Below are positions 17,321 through 25,501 of a DNA stretch of 64,000 nucleotides, piece by piece. The notes below the pieces were generated by a model. That model was not told the DNA's origin. It saw only the letters and a list, made by a program, of their open reading frames with translations, and searched no databases. The first letter of the stretch is position 1, and the number at the start of each line of letters is the position of its first letter. Location: contig NZ_CP030104.1 in NCBI RefSeq assembly GCF_003269425.1, positions 3,319,001 through 3,383,000 of the forward strand, given 5' to 3'. Source of the DNA: Flagellimonas maritima (GTDB lineage: Bacteria > Bacteroidota > Bacteroidia > Flavobacteriales > Flavobacteriaceae). A program made the position numbers and the translations under genes.

Positions 17321-18097
17321 ATGGATGATATGATGACCATCACATTTTTAGGAACGGGAACCTCTCAGGGAATTCCTGTTATCGGAAGCAATCATCCAGT
17401 GTGCCTTAGCAACGACCCAAGAGACAAAAGACTACGGGTTTCCGTATTGATTTCGTGGAAAAATTTCAATTACGTGATAGATTGTGGACCGGATTTTAGA
17501 CAACAAATGTTGACAAACTCCGTCACAAAACTGGATGGAATTCTTTTTACGCACGAACATGCCGACCATACTGCTGGAATCGATGATATCCGCCCTTTCT
17601 TTTTTAGACAAGGAGATATTCCCGTTTATGCCCACAAAAGGGTTATTGAATCCCTCAAGATACGATTTGATTATATTTTTGCCGATGAAGACAGATATCC
17701 TGGAGCCCCGGCGGTAAAAGTTACGGAAGTCGTCAACAATAAAACTATTCCTTTGGGCGGTCTACAAGTAATCCCCATTGAGGCATTCCATAACCGTTTA
17801 CAGGTTTTTGGATATCGTTTCAACGATTTCATATACCTGACCGATGTAAAACGTGTTGATGAAAATGAAATGAATAAAATGATGGGAGCAAAGGTCTTGG
17901 TAGTAAATGCACTTAGGGAAGAAGCACACCATTCACATTTTAATCTGGATGAAGCCATAGCTTTTGCCAAAAGGGTGGGAGCAGATAAAACGTATTTTAC
18001 ACATATTAGCCATTTGTTGGGATTTCATGAAGAAGTTGAGAAAAAATTGCCCAAAAATATTCTTTTGGCCTACGATAATTTACAATTGAAGATTTAA
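17321..18097 (+). CDS. MBL fold metallo-hydrolase (PhnP-like)
   Basis: A 258-residue metallo-beta-lactamase-fold hydrolase. From the ATG at 17321 it opens MDDMMTITFLGTGTSQGIPV, the first strand typical of the PhnP/RNase Z-like group, and contains THEHADHTAG (His78, His80, Asp82, His83), the metal-binding motif, with a later Asp in YLTDVKR and His in FTHISH. ATGs at 17330 and 17333 are possible starts; a TTG at 17312 would lengthen it by three residues. The substrate is probably a phosphodiester or similar small molecule (inference). The next gene begins 2 bp after its stop, so they form a pair. Confidence 0.85.
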   Translation: MDDMMTITFLGTGTSQGIPVIGSNHPVCLSNDPRDKRLRVSVLISWKNFNYVIDCGPDFRQQMLTNSVTKLDGILFTHEHADHTAGIDDIRPFFFRQGDIPVYAHKRVIESLKIRFDYIFADEDRYPGAPAVKVTEVVNNKTIPLGGLQVIPIEAFHNRLQVFGYRFNDFIYLTDVKRVDENEMNKMMGAKVLVVNALREEAHHSHFNLDEAIAFAKRVGADKTYFTHISHLLGFHEEVEKKLPKNILLAYDNLQLKI

Positions 18098-18099
18098 AC

Positions 18100-18594
18100 A
18101 TGAAAAGTAAAATTTTTCTTTACCTATTTATTTTCGCTGCGTTGATTGCATTGTACCAATTTGTAAGTACAAACAACATGCAAAAATCATTTTATTCCGA
18201 TTCAGAAAGTTTGAAAGATGAAATTTCGGATTTAAAAGATTCCTTGCAACAATCCCAACTTAAAATGTTGGACATGCAGTATTTTTCTTTGGAGAACAAT
18301 GACGATGCCCTTGCATACTATGACCACCTCAACCTTAAGAACCCTACGCGATATATTGAGGATAAACTATTGGAGACCAATGAAAAAAGAGGGGACAACC
18401 CACTCATTCCCTACGAGGGGATGGAAAGTGACTTTAAGATAAACAAAATCAAGATTATCAACCATAAATGGTTGTTGGCAGATTTTTCAGATGGAAAATA
18501 TTGGGGCGATTTAATCATTAAATACGAACTCAAGAATGACCTTGGCGTAGATTTTACCTTAGTGGACCATTTGTTGTATACTAGAAGTAATTAG
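18100..18594 (+). CDS. Membrane-anchored coiled-coil protein of unknown function
   Basis: A 164-residue protein with an N-terminal membrane helix (residues 5-22), then a coiled-coil stretch (SESLKDEISDLKDSLQQSQL, about 35-55), then a small globular domain with NHKWLLADFSDGKYWGDLII. No Cys lipobox follows the helix, so it is likely an inner-membrane anchor with the bulk in the periplasm. It is 2 bp after the MBL hydrolase gene and must be co-transcribed. Its TAG overlaps the stop of the convergent carboxylesterase gene by 4 nt. Confidence 0.75.
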   Translation: MKSKIFLYLFIFAALIALYQFVSTNNMQKSFYSDSESLKDEISDLKDSLQQSQLKMLDMQYFSLENNDDALAYYDHLNLKNPTRYIEDKLLETNEKRGDNPLIPYEGMESDFKINKIKIINHKWLLADFSDGKYWGDLIIKYELKNDLGVDFTLVDHLLYTRSN

Positions 18595-19250
18595 ATATGT
18601 TGGATCAACCACTCCTTAAACGAATAAAAATTTTGGGGAGATACGCCATGACCAACAGGAAACTCTTCATATTTATGGTTAATTCCAAGACGTTTTAAAA
18701 AATCCGGTATTTTTTGTGCCCATTCCGCAGGAATCACTTGATCTACCTGACCATGGGAAGCATAAATATTTAAATTCCTATAGTCTTTGGTTTCATACCC
18801 TTCAGACAAAATCCCTTCATTAATATATCCACTAAGCGCTATAACATTTTTAATTTTTTCAGGATATGAAAGCGCTACTGCATAGCTCAAAATAGTACCT
18901 TGGCTAAATCCCAAAAGCGTAATGTTATCAATATTTAAATTGAATGCATTACAAGCTTCATCTATGAAAGCAACTATTTTATCTCTAGAGGTACGTGCCT
19001 GTTCATCATCACTCCATTTACCTTGTTCTGCATCAAAATTAATAGCGTACCAAGCATAACCAAAAGGTTCTAGGTCATAAGGTGCCCTAACGGATAATAT
19101 GGCCAACTCACCCGGCAATTCAGAAGCGAAGGAAAATAAATCTTCTTCATTGCTGCCATACCCATGAAACATAAAAAGGCATGGACTCTTTTCTTTTTTA
19201 GTTACTGGTGCACGATAGAGATATTCTAAAGATAATGGGGTGGGGGACAT
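18591..19250 (-). CDS. Phospholipase/carboxylesterase family alpha/beta hydrolase
   Basis: A 219-residue serine hydrolase. The nucleophile elbow GFSQG places Ser116, with Asp170 in SHGQVDQVIP and His201 in VGHGVSP completing the triad. FMFHGYGSNEEDL supplies the oxyanion-hole region. Family members cleave short acyl esters or lysophospholipids. There is no signal peptide, so it is cytoplasmic. It lies 9 bp downstream of a small membrane protein gene and could be the last gene of the unit that begins with the BatA-type gene at 22766. Confidence 0.88.
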   Translation of the reverse strand: MSPTPLSLEYLYRAPVTKKEKSPCLFMFHGYGSNEEDLFSFASELPGELAILSVRAPYDLEPFGYAWYAINFDAEQGKWSDDEQARTSRDKIVAFIDEACNAFNLNIDNITLLGFSQGTILSYAVALSYPEKIKNVIALSGYINEGILSEGYETKDYRNLNIYASHGQVDQVIPAEWAQKIPDFLKRLGINHKYEEFPVGHGVSPQNFYSFKEWLIQHI

Positions 19251-19259
19251 TTTTCTTAA

Positions 19260-19583
19260 TTATGGAATAAAGGTAAACCATTTTTGAAAATACGCTCCAA
19301 TCAAGGGCAGTAATTGCTTTTTTGAATTAATCGCCCCAAAAAAGCCGTATAGAGCAAGAACCAGATATAGAAAATATAGTCCCAAAGCGGCTTGAGCGAT
19401 ATTGGTGAAAGTCAGGACGATTGCCAATGCGTGGTACATTACATGAACCCCAAATGCCTGGCGAATATGAAAACGTGCAAACGAATTTTTTGGTTCCATG
19501 TTCATAGTTAGTGCTATAAGACACCCCACTATTGTAATGTAGCTAATTATTGCCGTTGTTCTACCTTTTTTTTCCTCTCCCAA
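19260..19583 (-). CDS. Small inner-membrane protein (DUF4870/Tic20-like)
   Basis: A 107-residue protein with about three to four membrane helices: ISYITIVGCLIALTM, the VHVMYHALAIVLTF region, ALGLYFLYLVLALYGFF and a short C-terminal segment. The central motif FARFHIRQAFG resembles the conserved loop of DUF4870/Tic20-type proteins. Function unknown. Its start is 1 bp after the stop of the dihydroorotase-like gene and its stop is 9 bp before the carboxylesterase ATG, so it sits in a tight unit. Confidence 0.75.
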   Translation of the reverse strand: MGEEKKGRTTAIISYITIVGCLIALTMNMEPKNSFARFHIRQAFGVHVMYHALAIVLTFTNIAQAALGLYFLYLVLALYGFFGAINSKKQLLPLIGAYFQKWFTFIP

Positions 19584-19584
19584 T

Positions 19585-20841
19585 TTATTGGATTAAAAGT
19601 TTATCATTATTTATTGTACCATAAACCTTTCCCTTCAATCGGCTTCCTAAAAACATACTGTTCTTTGTATTGGAAAGAATTTGTTTTTCCATAAAAACAT
19701 TTTCATCATCAGGGTCAAACAAAGTAATACAAGCTTTTTCACCTTCTTTTATGGCAGTTTGCCCTAATCCAAAACGCTCTCGTCCTTTTGTCAATAACGA
19801 GATGGTTTTTTCTAAACCAAGAATATGGTTTAAACTTCCAAAGGCGGATTCCAATCCAATACTTCCGTCCACCGCATTATCGAATTCAACCATTTTTTCT
19901 TCTATAGCAATTGGAATATGGTCCGAGGTTACAAAATCTACAATACCATCCTTTAAACCTTTAATAAGTGCTTTGCAATCTGATTTACTTCTAAGGGGAG
20001 GTGATACCTTAAAATTTGTATCGAACTCCTTTAAGCTTTCATCGGTAAAAATTAGATTATGGACGGCAACACTACAGCTTACGTCCAGCCCTCTTTTTTT
20101 GGCATTTGCAATAAGCTTAACGGAATTTGCTGTTGAAATTGTAGGAATATGGAGCTTTCCACCAGTATATTCCAAAATAAACAGGTCTCTGGAAATCTGT
20201 AACTCCTCCGCTAGAGCAGGAATTGCCTTAAGTCCTAGAGCAGTAGAAACCTCTCCCTCATGAACAATACCCTTACCTGCAATATCACCATTTTGCGGAT
20301 AGGAAAATATAAGTCCATCAAAACTTTCAGCATAAAGCAATGCAATTTTAAGAATATTGGGATTTGAAATCTGCTTTTTAAAATCGTAATAAGCTACTGC
20401 ACCGGCATTCTTCATATCAAATAGCTCTGCCAAATCCTTTCCTTCGGAGTTTATGGTTAAACATCCCAGCGGGTGGAGGTTGGTTGTACTATTCTTAGCT
20501 CTTTCTTTCAAAAAAACAATATCCGAACTGGTATCCGGCAATGGATTTGTATTGGGGTTCAACAAAATATCGCTAAACCCGCTTCGTGCAGCTACGTCCA
20601 AACCATTCTCTATGGTTTCTCGTTCTTCAAATCCGGGTTCTCCAAAACTCACACTACTGTCAATCCAACCCAAGGAAATATGAAGATTTTTATAATCTAT
20701 ACATTTTGTATTGGAATTTACCTCGATAGATGTTGAAATCTTTTCAATGATTCCTTTTTTTATGAGAATGTCGCGCTTTTTTAAATGTAGGGAGCCGTTT
20801 TCAGGGCATATTATTTTTGCGGACTTCAGCAGAATGTTCAT
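19585..20841 (-). CDS. Dihydroorotase-like amidohydrolase lacking metal ligands
   Basis: A 418-residue protein of the dihydroorotase family, which closes carbamoyl-aspartate to dihydroorotate in pyrimidine synthesis. The fold markers are kept: GWID near 58-61, PNTNP at 96-100, TGGKLHI at 227-232, TSDHIP at 306-310. The catalytic site is not. The D-x-H-x-H motif reads DSSVS (Ser63, Ser65), the substrate Arg after it is Gly67, the HCED histidine is replaced near SYPQN, and the second His of HIAH is Thr234. It is therefore probably non-catalytic, perhaps a structural partner like the pseudo-dihydroorotases bound to ATCase. Its ATG overlaps the stop of the BatA-type gene (ATGA). Confidence 0.85.
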   Translation of the reverse strand: MNILLKSAKIICPENGSLHLKKRDILIKKGIIEKISTSIEVNSNTKCIDYKNLHISLGWIDSSVSFGEPGFEERETIENGLDVAARSGFSDILLNPNTNPLPDTSSDIVFLKERAKNSTTNLHPLGCLTINSEGKDLAELFDMKNAGAVAYYDFKKQISNPNILKIALLYAESFDGLIFSYPQNGDIAGKGIVHEGEVSTALGLKAIPALAEELQISRDLFILEYTGGKLHIPTISTANSVKLIANAKKRGLDVSCSVAVHNLIFTDESLKEFDTNFKVSPPLRSKSDCKALIKGLKDGIVDFVTSDHIPIAIEEKMVEFDNAVDGSIGLESAFGSLNHILGLEKTISLLTKGRERFGLGQTAIKEGEKACITLFDPDDENVFMEKQILSNTKNSMFLGSRLKGKVYGTINNDKLLIQ

Positions 20842-22766
20842 GTTATGAATTTTTGAATGATTACTTCAATAAGTGCCAGAAGTAGTGCTAAAATAATAAA
20901 CCATTTCCAGTATGCCGTTATACTGTTTTCAGCTTCAAGAAAATCAAATAATGATGTAATTGAATCTTGTCTGATGGAACTATTTATGTTATTCAAATCC
21001 AGATAATTTAACTTACTCTCGGTTCTAGGATAATTAAAACTTATTTTTTTAATGGGTTTTCCACTTCTTTTAATATTAAAGATACCATCAACTGTGGGAT
21101 TATCACTAAAACTGATTCTTACTTTATGTGGAAAACTTTGCTGCAGGGGAATAAATTCATATCCTTCTTTTGAAACATTCAAGATATCATCGCTTCCCAA
21201 ATCTATTGGAACATCAATTGTATTTGGCCTTCCTACGGTGTGGTATGTTCTAGGAACCCTAAGGCCGAATGTAGCCATGTTATAAAATGTAGGAACAATC
21301 AATGGGGAATTTTTAAAATTTGAGTTATCGCGTTCCAGCGGAGCAGAAAAAAAATAAAAACCATCGGTACCTGATAAAAATGCATCGCCTCCTTCTAAGG
21401 ATAAAATCTTCAATGCCGTAGATTTTGTTTTGAAGAACTGTTTTACATTGGGATATTGAAAATTATATACCTTTTTTTCAAAAACATTTTTATAAAGAGG
21501 GTGTTCAAAAGAAATATTGGTTATTTTTTTATCGACAACCAATTTTTGATTCAGTTGTGTTGCAAAAAAACCTGAAAGAAATTGATTATAGGATGTCAGA
21601 TCACTTTCCAAAGAGGGGATAACGATTACGGTCCCGCCATTTTCTTTAAGAGTCTTCAATACTTTCTGCAAGCTTTTGGGAATAGATGGCAAATTATCCA
21701 AGATTATAACATTTTGTTCATCTAAAAAACTATAGTCCAATTGGCCAAGCGAATATTTTTTAAATATGAATTCCTCCTGCGTAAATAATCTGTCCAAATA
21801 ATCATCATTGGAATTAGCTATTGCCAATACTTTTATTTTTTCTTTTTTATCGATATTGAAAAAGAATTGATTATCATAGGTTAAACTATTGTCCATAATT
21901 TTTAAAATTCCTTCCAATGGCTGATTGTCCGGTATAGTAAATACTACTTTGGCTTTTCCATTGGTATCGAATTTAGCAGAAGTCTTGGCAATTAAAAGTT
22001 CGCCATTATAAAGTGATATGGGAACATTTTCATTGTCGTTATTCCCTGATAGCATTACAGAAAGCGAAGACGGAGTAGCTTGGTTTTCAATTAAAAAAAC
22101 TGAATCTATTGCAATGTTTTGGGCCTCTTTTGGTCGAACGGGCACTAAATAGTTAGTGACTGTGGAATCCAAGGTGCTATTTGAAGCATACATTCGCTCC
22201 TGAAAATCTGATAATAGGATTAAATTTTTAATGGAGGCATCCGAATTTGAAAATAATGTATTGGCCTTTAGTGCAATACCGTTAAAATCCAATTGTTTAT
22301 GCGAATAAGGGAGCGACAATAAATTATTCTGAATATCTTTTATGGTTATATCCTTAAAGGTTTTTTCGTTTGTGAACAGACTAAAAACACTTTCTGAATC
22401 AATATTTTTTATCAGTTCCTGGGTAGACTTCTCCAATAGTGAAAGACCGTTGCTCTTAGCCTGCATACTAAAAGAGTCATCCAAATAAACCACGGTTTCT
22501 TTTTGTTGCAGTGCAGTTTTTTTGGAAGAAAAAGGCTGTGCAAATGCAAAAACAATGGCTGTAAGCATTAACAGCCTTACCATAAGCAATAACCATTTTT
22601 TTAGAGTGTTGCTTTTTCTGGATTCCGAAACCACTTTTTGCAGCATGGCCACATTGGTGAAAGGAGTTTTCTTAAATCTTCGTAATTGAAATAGATGGAT
22701 TAAAATAGGAATGATTAGAAGAACTAGAGCCCAAAGGATTTCTGGATGTTTAAACTGCATTCCCAA
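20838..22766 (-). CDS. BatA domain-containing membrane protein
   Basis: A 642-residue inner-membrane protein. The N-terminal 80 residues carry the BatA/aerotolerance-type motif (FKHPEILWALVLLIIPILIH, then QLRRFKKTPFTNVAML, then a second helix around 60-78). A von Willebrand-like segment begins with VVYLDDSFSM near residue 90. A long periplasmic part follows, with a single helix at the extreme C-terminus (WFIILALLLALIEVII). Homologues are widespread in Bacteroidota and act in envelope or stress functions that are poorly defined. ATG at 22760 is an alternative start. It heads a unit with the dihydroorotase-like gene by a 4-bp overlap. Confidence 0.82.
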   Translation of the reverse strand: MGMQFKHPEILWALVLLIIPILIHLFQLRRFKKTPFTNVAMLQKVVSESRKSNTLKKWLLLMVRLLMLTAIVFAFAQPFSSKKTALQQKETVVYLDDSFSMQAKSNGLSLLEKSTQELIKNIDSESVFSLFTNEKTFKDITIKDIQNNLLSLPYSHKQLDFNGIALKANTLFSNSDASIKNLILLSDFQERMYASNSTLDSTVTNYLVPVRPKEAQNIAIDSVFLIENQATPSSLSVMLSGNNDNENVPISLYNGELLIAKTSAKFDTNGKAKVVFTIPDNQPLEGILKIMDNSLTYDNQFFFNIDKKEKIKVLAIANSNDDYLDRLFTQEEFIFKKYSLGQLDYSFLDEQNVIILDNLPSIPKSLQKVLKTLKENGGTVIVIPSLESDLTSYNQFLSGFFATQLNQKLVVDKKITNISFEHPLYKNVFEKKVYNFQYPNVKQFFKTKSTALKILSLEGGDAFLSGTDGFYFFSAPLERDNSNFKNSPLIVPTFYNMATFGLRVPRTYHTVGRPNTIDVPIDLGSDDILNVSKEGYEFIPLQQSFPHKVRISFSDNPTVDGIFNIKRSGKPIKKISFNYPRTESKLNYLDLNNINSSIRQDSITSLFDFLEAENSITAYWKWFIILALLLALIEVIIQKFIT

Positions 22767-22837
22767 CTTTGATTGAACAAATATAGGGATTAAAATTATA
22801 GTTAATGGTCAGGGGACGAATCTGGATGATATTCTTG

Positions 22838-22914
22838 AAGGGTCAAGGGTGAAGCATAATATTTTAAGCTTAGGGCTTAGGGCTTAGGGCTTAGGGCTTT
22901 TGACTTTGGGTTCA
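22838..22914. repeat. Heptanucleotide array, GGGCTTA type
   Basis: Units in phase are aagggtc, aagggtg, aagcata (22838-22858), then after a short AT spacer aagctta, gggctta three times, gggcttt, tgacttt, gggttca (22866-22914). The centre is a perfect 4-copy run of gcttagg (22868-22895). The array is noncoding, in the gap between the GT2 gene and the start of the BatA-type gene, so it lies upstream of the latter. Confidence 0.85.
22856..22871. repeat. 16-bp direct repeat, copy 1
   Basis: ataatattttaagctt occurs here and again, identical, at 24099-24114, 1243 bp away, bracketing the GT2 gene. Each copy leads straight into a heptanucleotide array. Confidence 0.8.
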
Positions 22915-22930
22915 ATTTTTTATTTCTTAC

Positions 22931-22993
22931 AAACAACAAACAACAAACAACAAACAACAAACAACAAACAACAAACAACAAACAACAAACAAC
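22931..22993. repeat. Nine perfect copies of AAACAAC
   Basis: The 7-bp unit aaacaac is repeated nine times without error from 22931 to 22993, ending 5 bp before the GT2 stop codon at 22999. A run this perfect is expected to slip during replication, so copy number should vary between isolates. It is outside the reading frame of the GT2 gene. Confidence 0.95.
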
Positions 22994-22998
22994 GCTAC

Positions 22999-24006
22999 TT
23001 AACAAAAGAAAAAGTAATCTTGCATTGCAATTTGGTTTAGCTCATTCAAATATTCCTTGATTTCCTTTTGGGCTTGTTCATTGGCAACAGTTACAATACT
23101 CTGTGGGTTGACCAATTCCTTTAATACTGAAAAATGAAATAGTTCTTGTCCATAGATTTTTTTATTGATTTTTTTTGGATTGTCACATAGCCAGACAAAA
23201 TCGACATCCTTTTTCAGAAGATATTTGGCAACATTCTTCCCTTTAAATCCTGCACCCCAAATGACTAAAGGGCGTTTGGTTTTGTAATCTAGTTTTAAAA
23301 AAAAATATAGTTTGAGATTCAGAAAATAATTTTGGGCATAATGTTCGCTCGTTCGGGAGGTTCTGGTATTATAATCCCTCCACAAATGTAGAACTTCACT
23401 GCATGGAATAACGTTTAATCCTTTTTCATAAAACCGAAAAGTAAGGTCGTAATCCTCAGGATATCGATTGGGACTAAAGGCACCACATGCATCAAAATCT
23501 TTTCGGAATACCATCCAGCATGGAGACGGAATGACACATTCTTTATATATTTCACTATAGTTGGTTCCCTTTTCGGTCAATCGGTTCAACCAAGCTTCAT
23601 AGCGAGCATACCCATTGCTAATTCCCGTACCAGAAAAATACCGCACTTGTCCAACCGCTATATTTCCTACACCGGTCTTAGCTAAAGAATCGGCCATGGT
23701 TTTAAGCCGACTTGGTTTCATGATGTCATCTGAATCCATTCGGGTAATTAAAATACCCGAACTTTGAGAATATGCTGTTCGCAGCGCAGGTATGATTCCT
23801 TGCCCCGTGTTTTTGATAACTTTTATTCTTTCATCTATTTTCGCATAAGAAATGAGCAATTCCAAGCTATTGTCTTCCGAGTGGTCATCAACTGCGATAA
23901 TTTCCCAATTTTGATATGTTTGGCTTATGATAGAATCCAAGCATTCAGGTAAAAAGAGAGCAGTATTTTTAAATGGAATTAGGATACTTACCAAAAAGTT
24001 TTGCAT
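22999..24006 (-). CDS. Glycosyltransferase family 2 with C-terminal Rossmann-like domain
   Basis: A 335-residue enzyme. Residues 1-215 form a GT2 (GT-A) domain: VSILIPFKN at the start, DDHSEDNS, RMDSDDIMKP as the DxD metal/nucleotide-sugar site, and YPEDYDLTFRFYEKG as the acceptor-side acid motif. Residues about 245-335 look like a nucleotide-binding Rossmann unit (PLVIWGAGFKGKNVAKYLLK, then VWLCDNPKK), found at the end of some GT2 proteins. It has no membrane helix. The donor and acceptor are unknown. It is bracketed by a 16-bp direct repeat and heptamer arrays, and no glycan gene is next to it, so it may be a separate acquisition (inference). Confidence 0.88.
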   Translation of the reverse strand: MQNFLVSILIPFKNTALFLPECLDSIISQTYQNWEIIAVDDHSEDNSLELLISYAKIDERIKVIKNTGQGIIPALRTAYSQSSGILITRMDSDDIMKPSRLKTMADSLAKTGVGNIAVGQVRYFSGTGISNGYARYEAWLNRLTEKGTNYSEIYKECVIPSPCWMVFRKDFDACGAFSPNRYPEDYDLTFRFYEKGLNVIPCSEVLHLWRDYNTRTSRTSEHYAQNYFLNLKLYFFLKLDYKTKRPLVIWGAGFKGKNVAKYLLKKDVDFVWLCDNPKKINKKIYGQELFHFSVLKELVNPQSIVTVANEQAQKEIKEYLNELNQIAMQDYFFFC

Positions 24007-24098
24007 GCAGATAATTTAATAGCGAGGGGCTAATAACTAGTTGTTTGCAAATTATCGATTTTAGAAATGGGAAGCTTATTAAATTAGAAGCTGTTTTT

Positions 24099-24114
24099 AT
24101 AATATTTTAAGCTT
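24099..24114. repeat. 16-bp direct repeat, copy 2
   Basis: Identical to 22856-22871 (ataatattttaagctt) and in the same orientation. It is followed within 2 bp by the heptamer array at 24116. Confidence 0.8.
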
Positions 24115-24115
24115 T

Positions 24116-24171
24116 AAACTCTAAGCTCCAATCTCCAATCTCCAATCTCTAGGCTCTAAGCACTAGGCTCT
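24116..24171. repeat. Degenerate heptanucleotide array (8 units, ARKCTCT type)
   Basis: Consecutive units are aaactct, aagctcc, aatctcc, aatctcc, aatctct, aggctct, aagcact, aggctct. Positions 1 (A), 4 (C) and 6 (C) are invariant. It fills the gap between the stop of the SGNH hydrolase gene at 24218 and the start of the GT2 gene at 24006, both on the minus strand. Confidence 0.9.
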
Positions 24172-24217
24172 ATTATTAAACTTGAACTTGATGCTTGTCC
24201 TTGAAATTCTCATATCC

Positions 24218-24907
24218 TTACTCCAAAGATTTAATTGCTTTTTCAACCAAAATTTCCATGATTTTGTATCCTTTTGCATTCGGATGGACGCCATCCTCTG
24301 CCAGCTCCAATGGAAGTCCATTTCTATTGTCGGCCATTTCACTGAAATAATCGAGATAGAAAATTTTCTTTTCTTCTGCCAAATTTTTGAGCATGCTGTT
24401 GAGTTTTGGAATCTTAATATCGGGATTGAGTCCAGGCCTCCATGAATAGTCAAAAACGGGAAGTATGGAACATATAATAGGTTTTATATGATTTGCTTCT
24501 GCCAATTCTACCATGGAAAGAATGTTGTCTTTGATCTGCTCTAGGCTCATTGGGCCTGTATTGCCAGCTATGTCATTTGTGCCGGCCAAAATAACAACAA
24601 TTTTAGGTTTCAAATCAATTACATCTTGTCTAAAGCGTAACAGCATTTGGGGTGTGGTCTGTCCACTGATTCCTCTGTTCACATATAAAGGATTCTCAAA
24701 AAAGCCAGGACTTTTGTTAGACCAAAGCTCTGTAATGGAATTACCCATAAAAACAACCCTTTTTTCTTTTTCTAAAAGATGTTGGGGCTTTTTAGCATCC
24801 ATAGTTTTTAAGGAATCATTCTGTTTTTCATATTTGGAGAGGTTTGGCCAGTCTTGGGCATTCACCGTTAAACCCGACAAGCATAGGATTATCAATAAAA
24901 CTTTCAT
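24218..24907 (-). CDS. SGNH/GDSL hydrolase family protein, secreted
   Basis: A 229-residue exported esterase-like protein with signal peptide MKVLLIILCLSGLTVNAQ. The SGNH blocks are intact: VFMGNSITE (Ser57, block I), GISGQT (Gly, block II), GTND at 109-112 (Asn, block III), and DGVHPN with Asp205 and His208 (block V). It resembles the PAF-acetylhydrolase subunit type that acts on acylated sugars or glycans in the periplasm. It is 1 bp after the stop of a secreted protein gene of unknown function and is part of the run 26989-24218. A shorter frame at 24163-24453 is a shadow. Confidence 0.9.
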   Translation of the reverse strand: MKVLLIILCLSGLTVNAQDWPNLSKYEKQNDSLKTMDAKKPQHLLEKEKRVVFMGNSITELWSNKSPGFFENPLYVNRGISGQTTPQMLLRFRQDVIDLKPKIVVILAGTNDIAGNTGPMSLEQIKDNILSMVELAEANHIKPIICSILPVFDYSWRPGLNPDIKIPKLNSMLKNLAEEKKIFYLDYFSEMADNRNGLPLELAEDGVHPNAKGYKIMEILVEKAIKSLE

Positions 24908-24908
24908 C

Positions 24909-25490
24909 CTACTTACTTTTCGGTGGTGTAATCATAATATGGGCCTTGTGCGTTCCGGGATCCATAATCCAGGCATGGCCAGGTGGAGTAGGTGTCGTGG
25001 GCAAGCCTGTTGACTCGCCGGTTGCAAAGGGAATGTAAAAAACATAGCGTACGTACGGATTCTCTATTTCTTTTGTTTCGGAATTAATAACTCCCGTGAA
25101 CACACATAAGGTTGACTTGTCCGGCATTTTTAGCTGACCGGATTTTACTTCTTTTTCCCGAATATCAAAAATCTGCTTGCCGTCTTTCCCATCTTTTTGC
25201 AGTTCGCGTCCTCTCGCCATAAAAGGGTCTAAATCCTTATGATAAGCTGCCGTAGAAAATTTTTCTTTTTTTGGATCACTTGCCAAGGCAATATAATCGT
25301 TGGTTCCTTCACGTAAGGATACGAAATTTCCATTGGCATCATATCCATAGACTTTGGCACCTTTTTTATAATCGAGCGGGACTGCCATTAATGCTGTTTC
25401 TATCTGCCATTCTTTAGAAGGAATTTCTTGTGAAAATCCCATCTGAAAAATAAATAATAAACTGGTCATTGTTAAAATATACCTGCTCAT
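24909..25490 (-). CDS. Secreted protein of unknown function
   Basis: A 193-residue protein with signal peptide (MSRYILTMTSLLFIFQMGFSQ). The mature part has a conserved-looking core: EIPSKEWQIETALMAVPLDY at its start, then AKVYGYDANGNFVSLREGTN, and a C-terminal PTPPGHAWIMDPGTHKAHIM with three His that could bind a metal. I cannot assign a family. It lies between an S10 peptidase gene (11 bp) and an SGNH hydrolase gene (1 bp) on the same strand, so all three are probably one transcript for degrading exported substrates. Confidence 0.7.
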   Translation of the reverse strand: MSRYILTMTSLLFIFQMGFSQEIPSKEWQIETALMAVPLDYKKGAKVYGYDANGNFVSLREGTNDYIALASDPKKEKFSTAAYHKDLDPFMARGRELQKDGKDGKQIFDIREKEVKSGQLKMPDKSTLCVFTGVINSETKEIENPYVRYVFYIPFATGESTGLPTTPTPPGHAWIMDPGTHKAHIMITPPKSK

Positions 25491-25501
25491 GTTCTTTATA
25501 T

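Noticed and set aside
22931..22993. Possible CRISPR array
   Set aside because: Units are 7 bp with no spacers and there are no cas genes.
24163..24453. Minus-strand frame overlapping the SGNH hydrolase
   Set aside because: It is in another frame of a gene with all SGNH blocks intact and also runs into the heptamer array.
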